From contig JAAVFW010000003.1 of the NCBI GenBank assembly GCA_014800535.1, positions 67,724 through 131,723 on the forward strand: a stretch of 64,000 nt of DNA. The letters are read 5' to 3'. Below are positions 49,370 to 58,936 of the stretch, in pieces. The stretch is from Bacteroidales bacterium. Its GTDB lineage: Bacteria; Bacteroidota; Bacteroidia; Bacteroidales; Muribaculaceae. The position numbers and the translations under genes are program-made. How positions within the stretch are numbered: position 1 is the first letter of the stretch; every line of letters begins with the position of its first letter. Under the pieces are notes generated by a model that saw only the letters and a program-made list of their open reading frames with translations, searched no databases and was not told the origin of the DNA.

Positions 49370-50905
49370 ATGAACCGTTCCATTATTGATTTCACTCCAC
49401 TTCTGCGCCCTCTTTTCGAGAAGCGTGCAAAAGCCACACGCCTGTGGCAGGGGCGGCAGGAGGAAGTTCAGAAGGAGGTGCTGGTTTATCTTCTGAGAAA
49501 AGCCCGTAACACTTTAGTCGGCACACGCAACGATTTCTCAAAAATCGCAGAGTCGTCATCCCCCTACGAAGCTTACAGAAACACTGTCGTAACAACAGAG
49601 TTCGAGCAGATTCGCCCGGACGTGATGCGCATGATTAACGGAGAGAAAGATATTCTTTGGCCGGGGAAATGCCGCAATTTCGCCCAGTCAAGCGGCACTT
49701 CAGGCGGTAAATCCAAATATATTCCGATAACCGATGCTTCGCTGAGGAAGAACCACTATCAAGGTTCGTTCGACACCGTAGCTCATTACATCTTCTCAAA
49801 CCCCGAAAGCCGCATGTTTTCAGGGAAAGGATTCATTCTCGGCGGAAGCTTCGCCAATGAACTCAACATCGACAACAAGAACGTGCGCGTGGGGGATTTA
49901 AGTGCCACCCTCATAAACAAGATTCCGGCTCTCGGCGGTATGTTCCGTATCCCCGACAAACACACGGCTCTTCTATCCGATTGGGAAATAAAACTTCCGG
50001 AACTGACACGAAAAGCTTCCAAAAGCTACGTTACCAATATTTCGGGTGTACCCTCATGGTTTCTGACCGTTCTGAAAAAAATATGTTCCGACAACAACAC
50101 TGATCTCATCACCGACATCTGGCCCGGACTGGAGGTCTTCTTCCACGGAGGAATCTCCTTCGACCCTTATCGTGAGGAATACAAACGTCTGACCGGCGGA
50201 AAATGTAATTTTCGTGAAACCTACAATGCGAGCGAAGGATTCTTCGCTGTGCAGAATGAGCCTGACGACACCTCGATGCTCCTCATTCTCGACGCCGGAG
50301 TGTTCTACGAGTTCATTCCTCTGTCGGGGAATGAACCTGTGGCTGCATGGGAGGTCAAAAAGGGGGAAACCTACGAAATGATTATAACCTCCTGCAACGG
50401 GTTGTGGAGATACCATCTGGGCGACACAGTCAGAATAGAATCTGTCGACCCTCTTAAAATACGCATTGCCGGCCGAACAAAAAGCTTCATTAACGCTTTC
50501 GGAGAGGAATTGATGGAAGACAACGCAGAACATGGCATAGCCGCTGCCTGCAAGGCCACCGGAGCCATCATACGCAACTATACCGCTGCTCCTCTCTTCG
50601 CCGATAAACTCCACAAAGCTCACCATCAATGGCTCATCGAATGGGAGAAAGTTCCCGAAAACCCCTCCCTCTTCGTGGAGCAACTCGACAAAGCCCTCGC
50701 TGAGGTTAATTCAGACTACGAAGCCAAACGCGCCCACTCCATCTTCCTCGAAATGCCCGAAATAATTGATGCTCCCCGCGGCTTGTTCGACCATTGGCTT
50801 GCAAAAGCCGGCAATCATAAATTAGGTGGACAGCGAAAAATCCCCCGCCTCTCCAACAACCGGCATCTGATGGAGACTCTCTTAAAAATGGCTCGCGAAC
50901 TCTAA
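49370..50905 (+). CDS. GH3-family (auxin-responsive-like) acyl-adenylate/amide synthetase
   Basis: FAQSSGTSGGKSKYIPIT...TYNASEGFFAVQNEPDDTSMLLILDAGVFYEFIPL...GLWRYHLGDTVRI. Confidence 0.88.
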   Translation: MNRSIIDFTPLLRPLFEKRAKATRLWQGRQEEVQKEVLVYLLRKARNTLVGTRNDFSKIAESSSPYEAYRNTVVTTEFEQIRPDVMRMINGEKDILWPGKCRNFAQSSGTSGGKSKYIPITDASLRKNHYQGSFDTVAHYIFSNPESRMFSGKGFILGGSFANELNIDNKNVRVGDLSATLINKIPALGGMFRIPDKHTALLSDWEIKLPELTRKASKSYVTNISGVPSWFLTVLKKICSDNNTDLITDIWPGLEVFFHGGISFDPYREEYKRLTGGKCNFRETYNASEGFFAVQNEPDDTSMLLILDAGVFYEFIPLSGNEPVAAWEVKKGETYEMIITSCNGLWRYHLGDTVRIESVDPLKIRIAGRTKSFINAFGEELMEDNAEHGIAAACKATGAIIRNYTAAPLFADKLHKAHHQWLIEWEKVPENPSLFVEQLDKALAEVNSDYEAKRAHSIFLEMPEIIDAPRGLFDHWLAKAGNHKLGGQRKIPRLSNNRHLMETLLKMAREL

Positions 50906-50918
50906 ACGGATTAAGGAT

Positions 50919-52481
50919 ATGCTGATAGAGACTCTGATTGCCTCCGTGCCGATGCTGACTCTCATCCTGCTGATGCTTGTCTTCAAGGTCAAAAGCCATT
51001 GGAGCGCTCTCATCACAATGCTTCTTGCGGCTGTGATCGCCTGTTTCTTTCTCCCTCTTACAAGTGCGCCAACCCCAAACATTCCATCATTAAACTACCC
51101 GTTGGTCGGCTCTTCCCTGGCTGAAGGGATAACAAAAGCCATATTCCCGATTCTGGGTGTAATAGTTATGGCCCTATTCAGCTATAACATCCTGCTCGCC
51201 TCCGGAGAGATCGAAACCATCAAATCTCACCTCTCAACAATCTGCTCACACCGCTCGCTGCTCGTACTCCTAATCACCTGGGGGTTCGGCGGACTACTCG
51301 AAGGGATAGCCGGATTCGGCACCGCCGTGGCAATTCCGGCAGCTATTCTTGTCGGATTAGGATTCAACCCGATTTTCTCAGCTTCCGTCTCGCTGATAGC
51401 CAACACCGTCTTCACCGATTTCGGTGCCGTCGGCATCACTCTCTACACCCTTGTGGCAGAATTTACCGGCTCCACTCCCTCCACATCCGTCTTAACTGAC
51501 TTCTCACGACTGGTAATCTACCAGTTCATGCCACTTTTCTTCATTATACCCTTTGTAATTCTGACATTTACCGACAAACAGTTTCTCCTCCGCAACATCT
51601 GGATAACCATCATTATCGCACTGACAGGAATCGCTGTGCAACTTGTCTGCGTAGCTCTTTTTGGTTATCAGACACCCTCGATTGTCGCCTCGATTGTCAG
51701 CATGGCAGTCATCGTCATAATCTCCCGACATCTTGAGCCTGCAAAGACAAAAAATGAAAAACACTTCTCCACGCGCTCTCTTCTCAAGGCCTGGAGTGTC
51801 TATATTCTCATCATCTCACTTATTCTCCTTTCAGGAGGTATGATTCCTGACGTCGAAAAATTTCTCCATACTTGCCTTGTCACCGAACTCCATTTCCCCT
51901 CGACCGGAGCTACCTTCCGCCTGGCATGGCTCGGCAATTCAACCCTCTGGATATTTATCGGAAGCGTGGCGGGCGCCTTTATACAGGGGCTCGACTGGAA
52001 GAGAATACTGACCGTCCTCAGCAACACCCTCTACAGCCTGCGTTATTCAGCTCTGACAATCATATCGCTCATCTGCATGGCAAACATTATGGGACATTCA
52101 GGAATGACAGCATCTCTGGCCAAAGGAATCGTAGCACTAACCGGACCTGCATACCCATCATTCGCTCCTGTGGTCGGGGCAATCGGAACATTCATAACCG
52201 GCAGCAACACTTCCTCACAGATTCTTTTCGGAAAGCTTCAGGCTAATGCCGCCGCTGCACTGAATCTTCACAACGACACCGCAATCTGGCTCGCAGCATC
52301 TAATATTACGGGAGGATCAGCGGGTAAAATGATCTCTCCTCAAAGCATCGCCATCGCAACTGCCGCTTGCAAAATCACCGGTGAAGATGACAGACTGATG
52401 AGGAAAACCTTACCATATTCTCTCGGCTATCTTCTCATTATCTGTGCAACTATCTTTGCCGGATGCTTGTTAGTTCATTGA
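50919..52481 (+). CDS. L-lactate permease family transporter
   Basis: 520 aa multi-TM; WGFGGLLEGIAGFGTAVAIPAAILVGLGFNP...FITGSNTSSQILFGKLQ...GGSAGKMISPQSIAIATAA. Confidence 0.9.
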   Translation: MLIETLIASVPMLTLILLMLVFKVKSHWSALITMLLAAVIACFFLPLTSAPTPNIPSLNYPLVGSSLAEGITKAIFPILGVIVMALFSYNILLASGEIETIKSHLSTICSHRSLLVLLITWGFGGLLEGIAGFGTAVAIPAAILVGLGFNPIFSASVSLIANTVFTDFGAVGITLYTLVAEFTGSTPSTSVLTDFSRLVIYQFMPLFFIIPFVILTFTDKQFLLRNIWITIIIALTGIAVQLVCVALFGYQTPSIVASIVSMAVIVIISRHLEPAKTKNEKHFSTRSLLKAWSVYILIISLILLSGGMIPDVEKFLHTCLVTELHFPSTGATFRLAWLGNSTLWIFIGSVAGAFIQGLDWKRILTVLSNTLYSLRYSALTIISLICMANIMGHSGMTASLAKGIVALTGPAYPSFAPVVGAIGTFITGSNTSSQILFGKLQANAAAALNLHNDTAIWLAASNITGGSAGKMISPQSIAIATAACKITGEDDRLMRKTLPYSLGYLLIICATIFAGCLLVH

Positions 52482-52539
52482 CAACTAAATCCTCATTCTC
52501 CCTTCTCCTAAATTTACCTTCCCCCCAAAAATCGGAATC

Positions 52540-53274
52540 ATGAAAAAAATAGTTATAGTCGGAGCCAGCTCCGGAATCGGTTATGCCGTGGCGGAAGCCT
52601 TTGCCTCGCGCGGAGTCAAGGTCGGGGTTGCCGCACGCCGCACAGAGAAACTTGAAAAACTCCACGAGAAATATCCTGAAACCATTGTGGTGGAAAGAAT
52701 CGACATCTGCTCTCCTCAAGCCGTCGAAGCCCTTAACCGGCTAATCAATCGTCTCGGAGGAATGGACATCTATTTTCATGCCGCAGGGATTGGGTATAAG
52801 AACCCTCTTATGAACCCCGAAGAGGAAGTGCGCATCGTCAATACAGATGCCACCGCTTTCGCCAGAATGATATGCGCAGCCTACAATTATTTCGCTGACA
52901 ATGGCATAGCGGGCCGCATTGCAGCCATCACTTCCGTAGCCGGCACAAAAGGGATTGGAACTATGAGTGCCTACAGCGCATCAAAATGCTTTGACAGCGC
53001 ATATCTCGAAGCACTCGATCAACTCTCAAGAATGAAAAAACAGAACATATCGTTCACCGACATTCGACCGGGCTGGACCCGCACACCCCTGCTCGAAGAC
53101 AACAGGAAATATCCTCTGGAGATGAAACTGTCAGAGATTGTGCCTCAAATCATACGCGCAATTGTAAGGAAACGTCGCGTGGCTGTCATCGACTTCAGCT
53201 GGAACCTTCTTGTCGGACTCTGGCAACTAATTCCACACTCCGTTTGGGTCAGAATGAAAGTCAACGCTGAATGA
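52540..53274 (+). CDS. SDR family oxidoreductase
   Basis: KIVIVGASSGIGYAVAEAFASRGVKVGVAAR...FHAAGIGY...YSASKCF. Confidence 0.93.
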   Translation: MKKIVIVGASSGIGYAVAEAFASRGVKVGVAARRTEKLEKLHEKYPETIVVERIDICSPQAVEALNRLINRLGGMDIYFHAAGIGYKNPLMNPEEEVRIVNTDATAFARMICAAYNYFADNGIAGRIAAITSVAGTKGIGTMSAYSASKCFDSAYLEALDQLSRMKKQNISFTDIRPGWTRTPLLEDNRKYPLEMKLSEIVPQIIRAIVRKRRVAVIDFSWNLLVGLWQLIPHSVWVRMKVNAE

Positions 53275-53323
53275 CAAATAAACATCAGACTCGATAACCC
53301 TTATTCCAACTTACAAAATTTTT

Positions 53324-53361
53324 ACAGCCGTTTCGACACTCACATCTGTCGAAACGGCTGT
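53324..53361. terminator. Bidirectional terminator between convergent genes
   Basis: acagccgtttcgaca ctcacatc tgtcgaaacggctgt perfect stem. Confidence 0.75.
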
Positions 53362-53371
53362 TAGCTTAAAC

Positions 53372-55447
53372 TTAAATCGTATTTGTCATCGAACCGGCAC
53401 CCTTGATTCGTCGGTTGCCGGAATTACGGTTCGACCTGTGGTTGCTTCCCCGGTCATTAGGATCAAACGGATTTCTCGTCGGGTCAAACTCCTCATCTTC
53501 GTCTTCCTCATTCACATCACTGCGTTCACCCTTCCGGCGTTCCGGCTTATTCTTCTTAAGTTTTTCCGGCTTCTGCAAATCAACCGCTGTCTTGAAAATA
53601 TCCCATTCAAACTGGCGGTCAAAATTCTTCTTCAACGATATTCTACCCGGAAAATAAAAAGTCAGTTCTGGTTGAGTCGCCGACGAATAATCGCCCGTAT
53701 CATACAATCCGTTGTCATTGTCATCAAGCGTTACACGAGCATAATATGTGCCCGGATCTATCCAGTTGAACACCACCCTTCCGTTTTCAACCTTTCCCGC
53801 TCTTACAACACCCTCGCCCTGATTGAGCAGCTCGACAAATGCCGGAATGGAATCCGCATAACCGGAAAGAACAAACGAAAGTTGCGAATAATCACTCTCC
53901 TGTTTCGTTGATATATCCCTTGACAGCGGATGCGAACTCAGAGCATATATATCGCTGACGGCAAGAGTGTCGATGTCAAGCTTATAAGTCGTTCCGAACT
54001 CCCGCTTGAAACGCATCTCCCAGAGTCGCGGATTCAATGTGTCAGCCCTGACCAAGCTCACCTCTCCGCGATAAGGCGCGAAAATCGTATCAATCTTCTC
54101 GCTGAGCCGGAAAGCAGCCGTGTCCAATCGTTCGATAGGCGACGTAAACTCAATTTTTACAGGCGAATATATCTCCGACGAAGATTCTACCTTGATGTCT
54201 ACAAACGGCGATTCAGCCACAGATGAAGCTGACTCGGCAGCTCCCCCTTTGCCCGACATCTTCTTTTTGATTGATTCAGCAATCTTCTTCTGCCTATCCT
54301 TTATCAAGTTGCGCGACACATAGAAATTGAGTGTGTCTACACCGCTCACAAGGTTTGCCATGGAGTCGGGGCGAAGATAACGCACCGCCACACGCAGCGA
54401 ATCAACGCCAACAAGACGCTTGGGCAACCAATAAGTAAGCGAATCGTTACCTTGAGTCTTTTCAATCACCATCTCTCTTTCCGCACCCGGATGTCCGATA
54501 ACCGACAATTCGGGAAGCACCGGAGAGTTGTCGTTAAATATGATGGAAAGGCGTGTGGAATCAACGCGTTCATACTTGACAAGATATTGCGTCTTCTTGC
54601 CGAGATTGAAACTTCTCAGCAATACGTCGTTTGGAAGGAAGAGCGTGCGCATCCTCGAAACAACAGTATCGACCGTCCCGGTCTTCAAGTTATAAATAGT
54701 GTCGTGTGTCTCGACCCGCTCGGCCCGCGGAGTGACAATCCTGTCATAAAAAGCAATCTCCTCCTCAGGATTCGCATATCTGAGGTCATTATCGAGATCC
54801 TTAAGCGCATAAACCCTGTAAGAACCTTCTTTGAGACCTCTTAGAATAAACCGACCTCGGTCGTCGGTCTTGGTGACATAACGCAGTCGCTCGGCAATAA
54901 ATGCCGAATCTGAGACCTCCGATGGGTAAGCACCGACAAGCATCCCCTGTTGCGGCTCAAGGTCACGGGCGCCGAGCACCATTCCGGAAATCCTGAGGGA
55001 ATCAAGCTCCGGTCCGGTCGAGAAAGAATAAGCGAATCCCTCAAGCTTGTTCCCTTCGTTATTATCTTCAATTGCATTGCTGAAATCAATCGTATACGTC
55101 GTTTCAGGAAGAAGCGAATCGACAAAATTAATGTAAACATGCCTTCCCGACGAACTAACCCTTGGAGTCGATGATCCGGAAGGAGATATAATCACCTTTG
55201 TGAACGCATCCTTGACATTCACCAGCTCATTGAAGGTGAGCACCACCCTCGAAGGCGACACATCAGTTGCACCGGCAGCCGGCATCGCACCTATCAGAAC
55301 GGGAGGATCCTCATCTCGCGGCCCTCCGCTCGGATTACCGATAGAGGCACAGGCACAGAGGAGCGACATCACCGCCACAACAAGCGAAACGGGATTTTTC
55401 AACACCCTCCAAAACGCATTTAAAGAAATATTCCGCAACATTCTCAT
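53372..55447 (-). CDS. Ig-like (SbsA-type) domain lipoprotein
   Basis: Lipobox-like SLLCACASIGNPSGGPRDEDPPVLIGAMPAAGATDVSPSRVVLTFNELV. Confidence 0.85.
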   Translation of the reverse strand: MRMLRNISLNAFWRVLKNPVSLVVAVMSLLCACASIGNPSGGPRDEDPPVLIGAMPAAGATDVSPSRVVLTFNELVNVKDAFTKVIISPSGSSTPRVSSSGRHVYINFVDSLLPETTYTIDFSNAIEDNNEGNKLEGFAYSFSTGPELDSLRISGMVLGARDLEPQQGMLVGAYPSEVSDSAFIAERLRYVTKTDDRGRFILRGLKEGSYRVYALKDLDNDLRYANPEEEIAFYDRIVTPRAERVETHDTIYNLKTGTVDTVVSRMRTLFLPNDVLLRSFNLGKKTQYLVKYERVDSTRLSIIFNDNSPVLPELSVIGHPGAEREMVIEKTQGNDSLTYWLPKRLVGVDSLRVAVRYLRPDSMANLVSGVDTLNFYVSRNLIKDRQKKIAESIKKKMSGKGGAAESASSVAESPFVDIKVESSSEIYSPVKIEFTSPIERLDTAAFRLSEKIDTIFAPYRGEVSLVRADTLNPRLWEMRFKREFGTTYKLDIDTLAVSDIYALSSHPLSRDISTKQESDYSQLSFVLSGYADSIPAFVELLNQGEGVVRAGKVENGRVVFNWIDPGTYYARVTLDDNDNGLYDTGDYSSATQPELTFYFPGRISLKKNFDRQFEWDIFKTAVDLQKPEKLKKNKPERRKGERSDVNEEDEDEEFDPTRNPFDPNDRGSNHRSNRNSGNRRIKGAGSMTNTI

Positions 55448-55638
55448 TTACGATCGGACTTAAAATCAAATGTAAAATTAACACTTTTTTTCGGTAAATG
55501 AGCTATTATATCAGTAATTTGCATTATATTTGCAGGTTGAAAGACGCAGCCGGAAGCGAAAAATCGTTTCCGACGGCGTTAATTGTCATACTAACCTATT
55601 GAATTAAAATAAAATACATCAATAAACAACCTAAAGAA

Positions 55639-58605
55639 ATGCAAAACAAAGGATTTATCGGCACCATTGCCGTGCTGCTCGTTCTTATTTGCGGTTTCTA
55701 TATCTCTTTCTCTTTCGTGACTTCCCACTATGAGAAGAAAGCAGAAGAGTATGCCGCATTAAAAGCCGGGACGACGGATGTGACCAATGATGCTTACAAG
55801 CAAAATCTGAAGCAATTCAACGATTCAATCGACAAAGAAAAGGTTTATCTCGGCTACACCTACAACCAGGTTCGCCAGATGGAGATCGGCCTCGGACTTG
55901 ACCTCAAGGGAGGTATGAACGTTGTGCTTGAAATCTCAGTTCCCGACATCCTCCGCCAGTATGCCGCAGGAGAAGCGCAACTCAAAACCATCAATGCCGC
56001 GATTGCTAAAGTTCGCGCCGAAGGTGGCAAAACATCCGACAACGACTTCATCCGCAAAGTTGCCTCTAATTTCCAGCAGGGCACAATGGCTTCTCTCTTC
56101 CTTCGTGAGGGTGAGTTCCTCGGTGCTCTCAAGTCAAACGCCACTAACGCGCAGGTGACTGAAGCTCTCGAGAAGCAGGTTGACAGCCAGGTTGACGCCG
56201 CATTCAATATCTTCCGCACCCGTATTGACCAGTTCGGTGTTGTCGCTCCCAACATCCAGAAACTTCAGGATAAAAAGGGTCAGGTGCTTCTCGAACTCCC
56301 CGGCGTGAAAGAACCGGAACGTGTGACAGAACTCCTCAAATCAAGCGCAAACCTTGAGTTCTTTGAAGTCTACAATTCTAACGAGATTGCCAACGACCTC
56401 AGCGGCTTCGCTGCTGCCTACGCTGCTCAGGACACTGTTAATCATCTCAACCTTATCGAGCTCCTCGGCGGTCTCTCTCGCAACGCAAGCCCCGTAATCG
56501 GTCTCGTTGCTCCCCACAACCGCGCGCTCGTCGACAGCATCCTTAACTCTGACCTCGCAAAACAGAAACTCCCCTCCGACTTCCATGCCGCTTGGGAAGT
56601 AAAGGCTGTCGACATGCCGATGTATGACGCTCAGGGTAAGGAGCTGAAAAAGAAAAACGGTGAAACACGCACAACTCCTTACTGGCAGCTTGTTGCCCTC
56701 AAAGGGGAAGCTGCTCTCGAAGGCGACGCTGTCAACAGCGCGACTTCTGAATACGACAACATGCGCGGCAACACCGTCAACATGCGCATGAACGACCGCG
56801 GCGCTCGCGAATGGGCCACCATCACCCGCAACAACATCGGTCGTCCCATCGCCATCGTGCTCGATGAAAAAGTCTACTCTTTCCCCAACGTCAACAACGA
56901 AATCACCGGTGGAAGCTCTGAAATCACCGGCAACTTCACTCCCGAAGAAGCTAACGACCTTGCTAACGTGCTTAAGTCAGGCAAGATGTCGGCAAAAGTT
57001 GAAGTGGTTTCCAACAACGTTATCGGTCCGAGCCTTGGTGCGGAAGCAATCCAGCAGGGATTCCTCTCATTCGTTGTGGCAATCATCCTGCTGATGATTT
57101 TCATGATCATTATCTATGGCGTGATTCCGGGTCTTGTGGCTAATATCGGCCTTATCCTTAACCTCTTCTTCACTCTCGGCATCCTGGCTTCACTCCAGGC
57201 AGTGCTGACACTTTCAGGTATCGCAGGTATCGTGCTCGCCCTCGGTATGGCTGTCGACGCTAACGTGCTTATCTTCGAACGTACAAAAGAAGAACTCCGC
57301 GCCGGCAAGAAACTCCGTCAGGCAATCACTGAAGGTTACAACAACGCCTTCTCTGCAATCTTCGACTCTAACCTTACTTCGGTCATCACCGGCATTATTC
57401 TCCTTATCTTCGGTTCAGGTCCTATCAAAGGCTTCGCAACAACCCTTATCATCGGTCTTGTCTGCTCATTCTTCACTGCAGTCTTCCTGACTCGCATCGC
57501 CTTTGAAATCATCACAGCCAACGGTCGTTGCGCTAACATGACCTTCGACACCGGCATCAGCCGCAACCTGTTCAACAACACCAATATCAACTTCCTCAGC
57601 AAATCAAAAGTTGCCGCTGTCGTCTGGATTGCTCTGATCGTTGTCTCAATCGCATCGCTTGCTATCCGCGGCATGAACCAGGGCATCGACTTCTCAGGTG
57701 GTCGCAACTATGTTGTGCAGTTTGAGAAAGAAGTTGACCCGACCGTAATCCAGGGTCGTCTGCTCGAATCTCTCCAGAACGCAGCAAACGACAAAACAGT
57801 CAGTGTGGGTGTCATCACAATCGACGACCTCAGCAAAGTCCGCATCTCAACCAACTATAAGATTGATGAGGAATCTGAAGGAATCGAAAATGAAATCGCC
57901 GACCTTCTCTATGCCAACCTTAAACCGGAACTAACCGGCAAGGACGGAAAAGTGATGGATAAGAACGCGTTTGCAGTTGCCGATGAAAGCCACGGCATCA
58001 TCTCAATCCAGAAGGTAGGACCCTCAGTGGCCGACGACATGCGTCGCGACGCTGTCTGGGCTGTCACCATTGCAGTTGTCTGCATGTTCCTTTACATCCT
58101 TCTCCGATTCCGCAACATAGCCTTCTCTGTCGGTGCGGTATGCGCGGTTGCCCTCACAGCATTCCTTATCATCGGATTCTACTCCGTTTGCTGGGGCTTC
58201 CTTCCCTTCTCAATGGAAATTGACCAGTCATTTATCGCAGCGATCCTGACAATCATCGGTTATCAGATCAACGATACCGTGGTTGTGTTCGACCGTGTGC
58301 GTGAGATGATGAAACTCAATCCGAAAGAAAACCGCTTCGAGACATTCAACCGCTCTCTGAACACCACTCTGGGACGTACGATCATGACATCGTTCTCAAC
58401 CCTTCTGGTGCTTCTCTGCATCTTCTTCCTTGGTGGCGACACAATCCGTTCGTTCACATTCGCGATGATCTTCGGTGTCATTGTCGGTACATTCTGCTCA
58501 CTCTTCTGTGCTGCTCCCATCGCTTACAACATCATTAAGCGCAACACAAAGAAAAATGAAGAAGGCACTCAGACAAAACTTGAAGGAAACCGTCGCTTCA
58601 AATGA
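55639..58605 (+). CDS. secDF: Fused protein translocase subunit SecDF
   Basis: GLGLDLKGGMNVVLEI...VLALGMAVDANVLIFERTKEELRAGK...FSGGRNYVVQF...GYQINDTVVVFDRVREMMK. Confidence 0.97.
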   Translation: MQNKGFIGTIAVLLVLICGFYISFSFVTSHYEKKAEEYAALKAGTTDVTNDAYKQNLKQFNDSIDKEKVYLGYTYNQVRQMEIGLGLDLKGGMNVVLEISVPDILRQYAAGEAQLKTINAAIAKVRAEGGKTSDNDFIRKVASNFQQGTMASLFLREGEFLGALKSNATNAQVTEALEKQVDSQVDAAFNIFRTRIDQFGVVAPNIQKLQDKKGQVLLELPGVKEPERVTELLKSSANLEFFEVYNSNEIANDLSGFAAAYAAQDTVNHLNLIELLGGLSRNASPVIGLVAPHNRALVDSILNSDLAKQKLPSDFHAAWEVKAVDMPMYDAQGKELKKKNGETRTTPYWQLVALKGEAALEGDAVNSATSEYDNMRGNTVNMRMNDRGAREWATITRNNIGRPIAIVLDEKVYSFPNVNNEITGGSSEITGNFTPEEANDLANVLKSGKMSAKVEVVSNNVIGPSLGAEAIQQGFLSFVVAIILLMIFMIIIYGVIPGLVANIGLILNLFFTLGILASLQAVLTLSGIAGIVLALGMAVDANVLIFERTKEELRAGKKLRQAITEGYNNAFSAIFDSNLTSVITGIILLIFGSGPIKGFATTLIIGLVCSFFTAVFLTRIAFEIITANGRCANMTFDTGISRNLFNNTNINFLSKSKVAAVVWIALIVVSIASLAIRGMNQGIDFSGGRNYVVQFEKEVDPTVIQGRLLESLQNAANDKTVSVGVITIDDLSKVRISTNYKIDEESEGIENEIADLLYANLKPELTGKDGKVMDKNAFAVADESHGIISIQKVGPSVADDMRRDAVWAVTIAVVCMFLYILLRFRNIAFSVGAVCAVALTAFLIIGFYSVCWGFLPFSMEIDQSFIAAILTIIGYQINDTVVVFDRVREMMKLNPKENRFETFNRSLNTTLGRTIMTSFSTLLVLLCIFFLGGDTIRSFTFAMIFGVIVGTFCSLFCAAPIAYNIIKRNTKKNEEGTQTKLEGNRRFK

Positions 58606-58646
58606 TAAATACACAATTCAGCTGCATCTGCGCTGAATAATCCCCT

Positions 58647-58689
58647 AAAAAGAGACTTCCGGATTCGTTCATCCGGAAGTCTCTTTTTT
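58647..58689 (+). terminator. Strong intrinsic terminator after secDF
   Basis: aaaaagagacttccggat tcgttc atccggaagtctctttttt. Confidence 0.85.
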
Positions 58690-58807
58690 CATAATCCCTC
58701 ACCGGGCTATCCCCGACACACACCCTGTAGATTCAAAACGCAGATTCAAAATCGCTCACAAAGTCTTATTTCAGTGTCAGGTTAAGCCGTTTTCGGTTTA
58801 AAATTGT

Positions 58808-58815
58808 TATCTTTG
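58808..58815 (+). promoter_or_regulatory. -7-like box TATCTTTG upstream of acyl-CoA ligase
   Basis: aaaattgtTATCTTTGtgg. Confidence 0.5.
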
Positions 58816-58936
58816 TGGATTGTTGTCTACTCCGGGTCTTGTGCCGAAGCTGCCAACGTCGTAAAAAAACTTATACATAAGTAAGTTCTTTTATCAATTA
58901 TTACTTGCTTTAAGAACTTATATTTTCTCACAAAAT

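Noticed and set aside
50054-50683. 209-aa antisense ORF within the GH3 gene
   Set aside because: Lies entirely inside a strongly supported gene; no recognisable motif.
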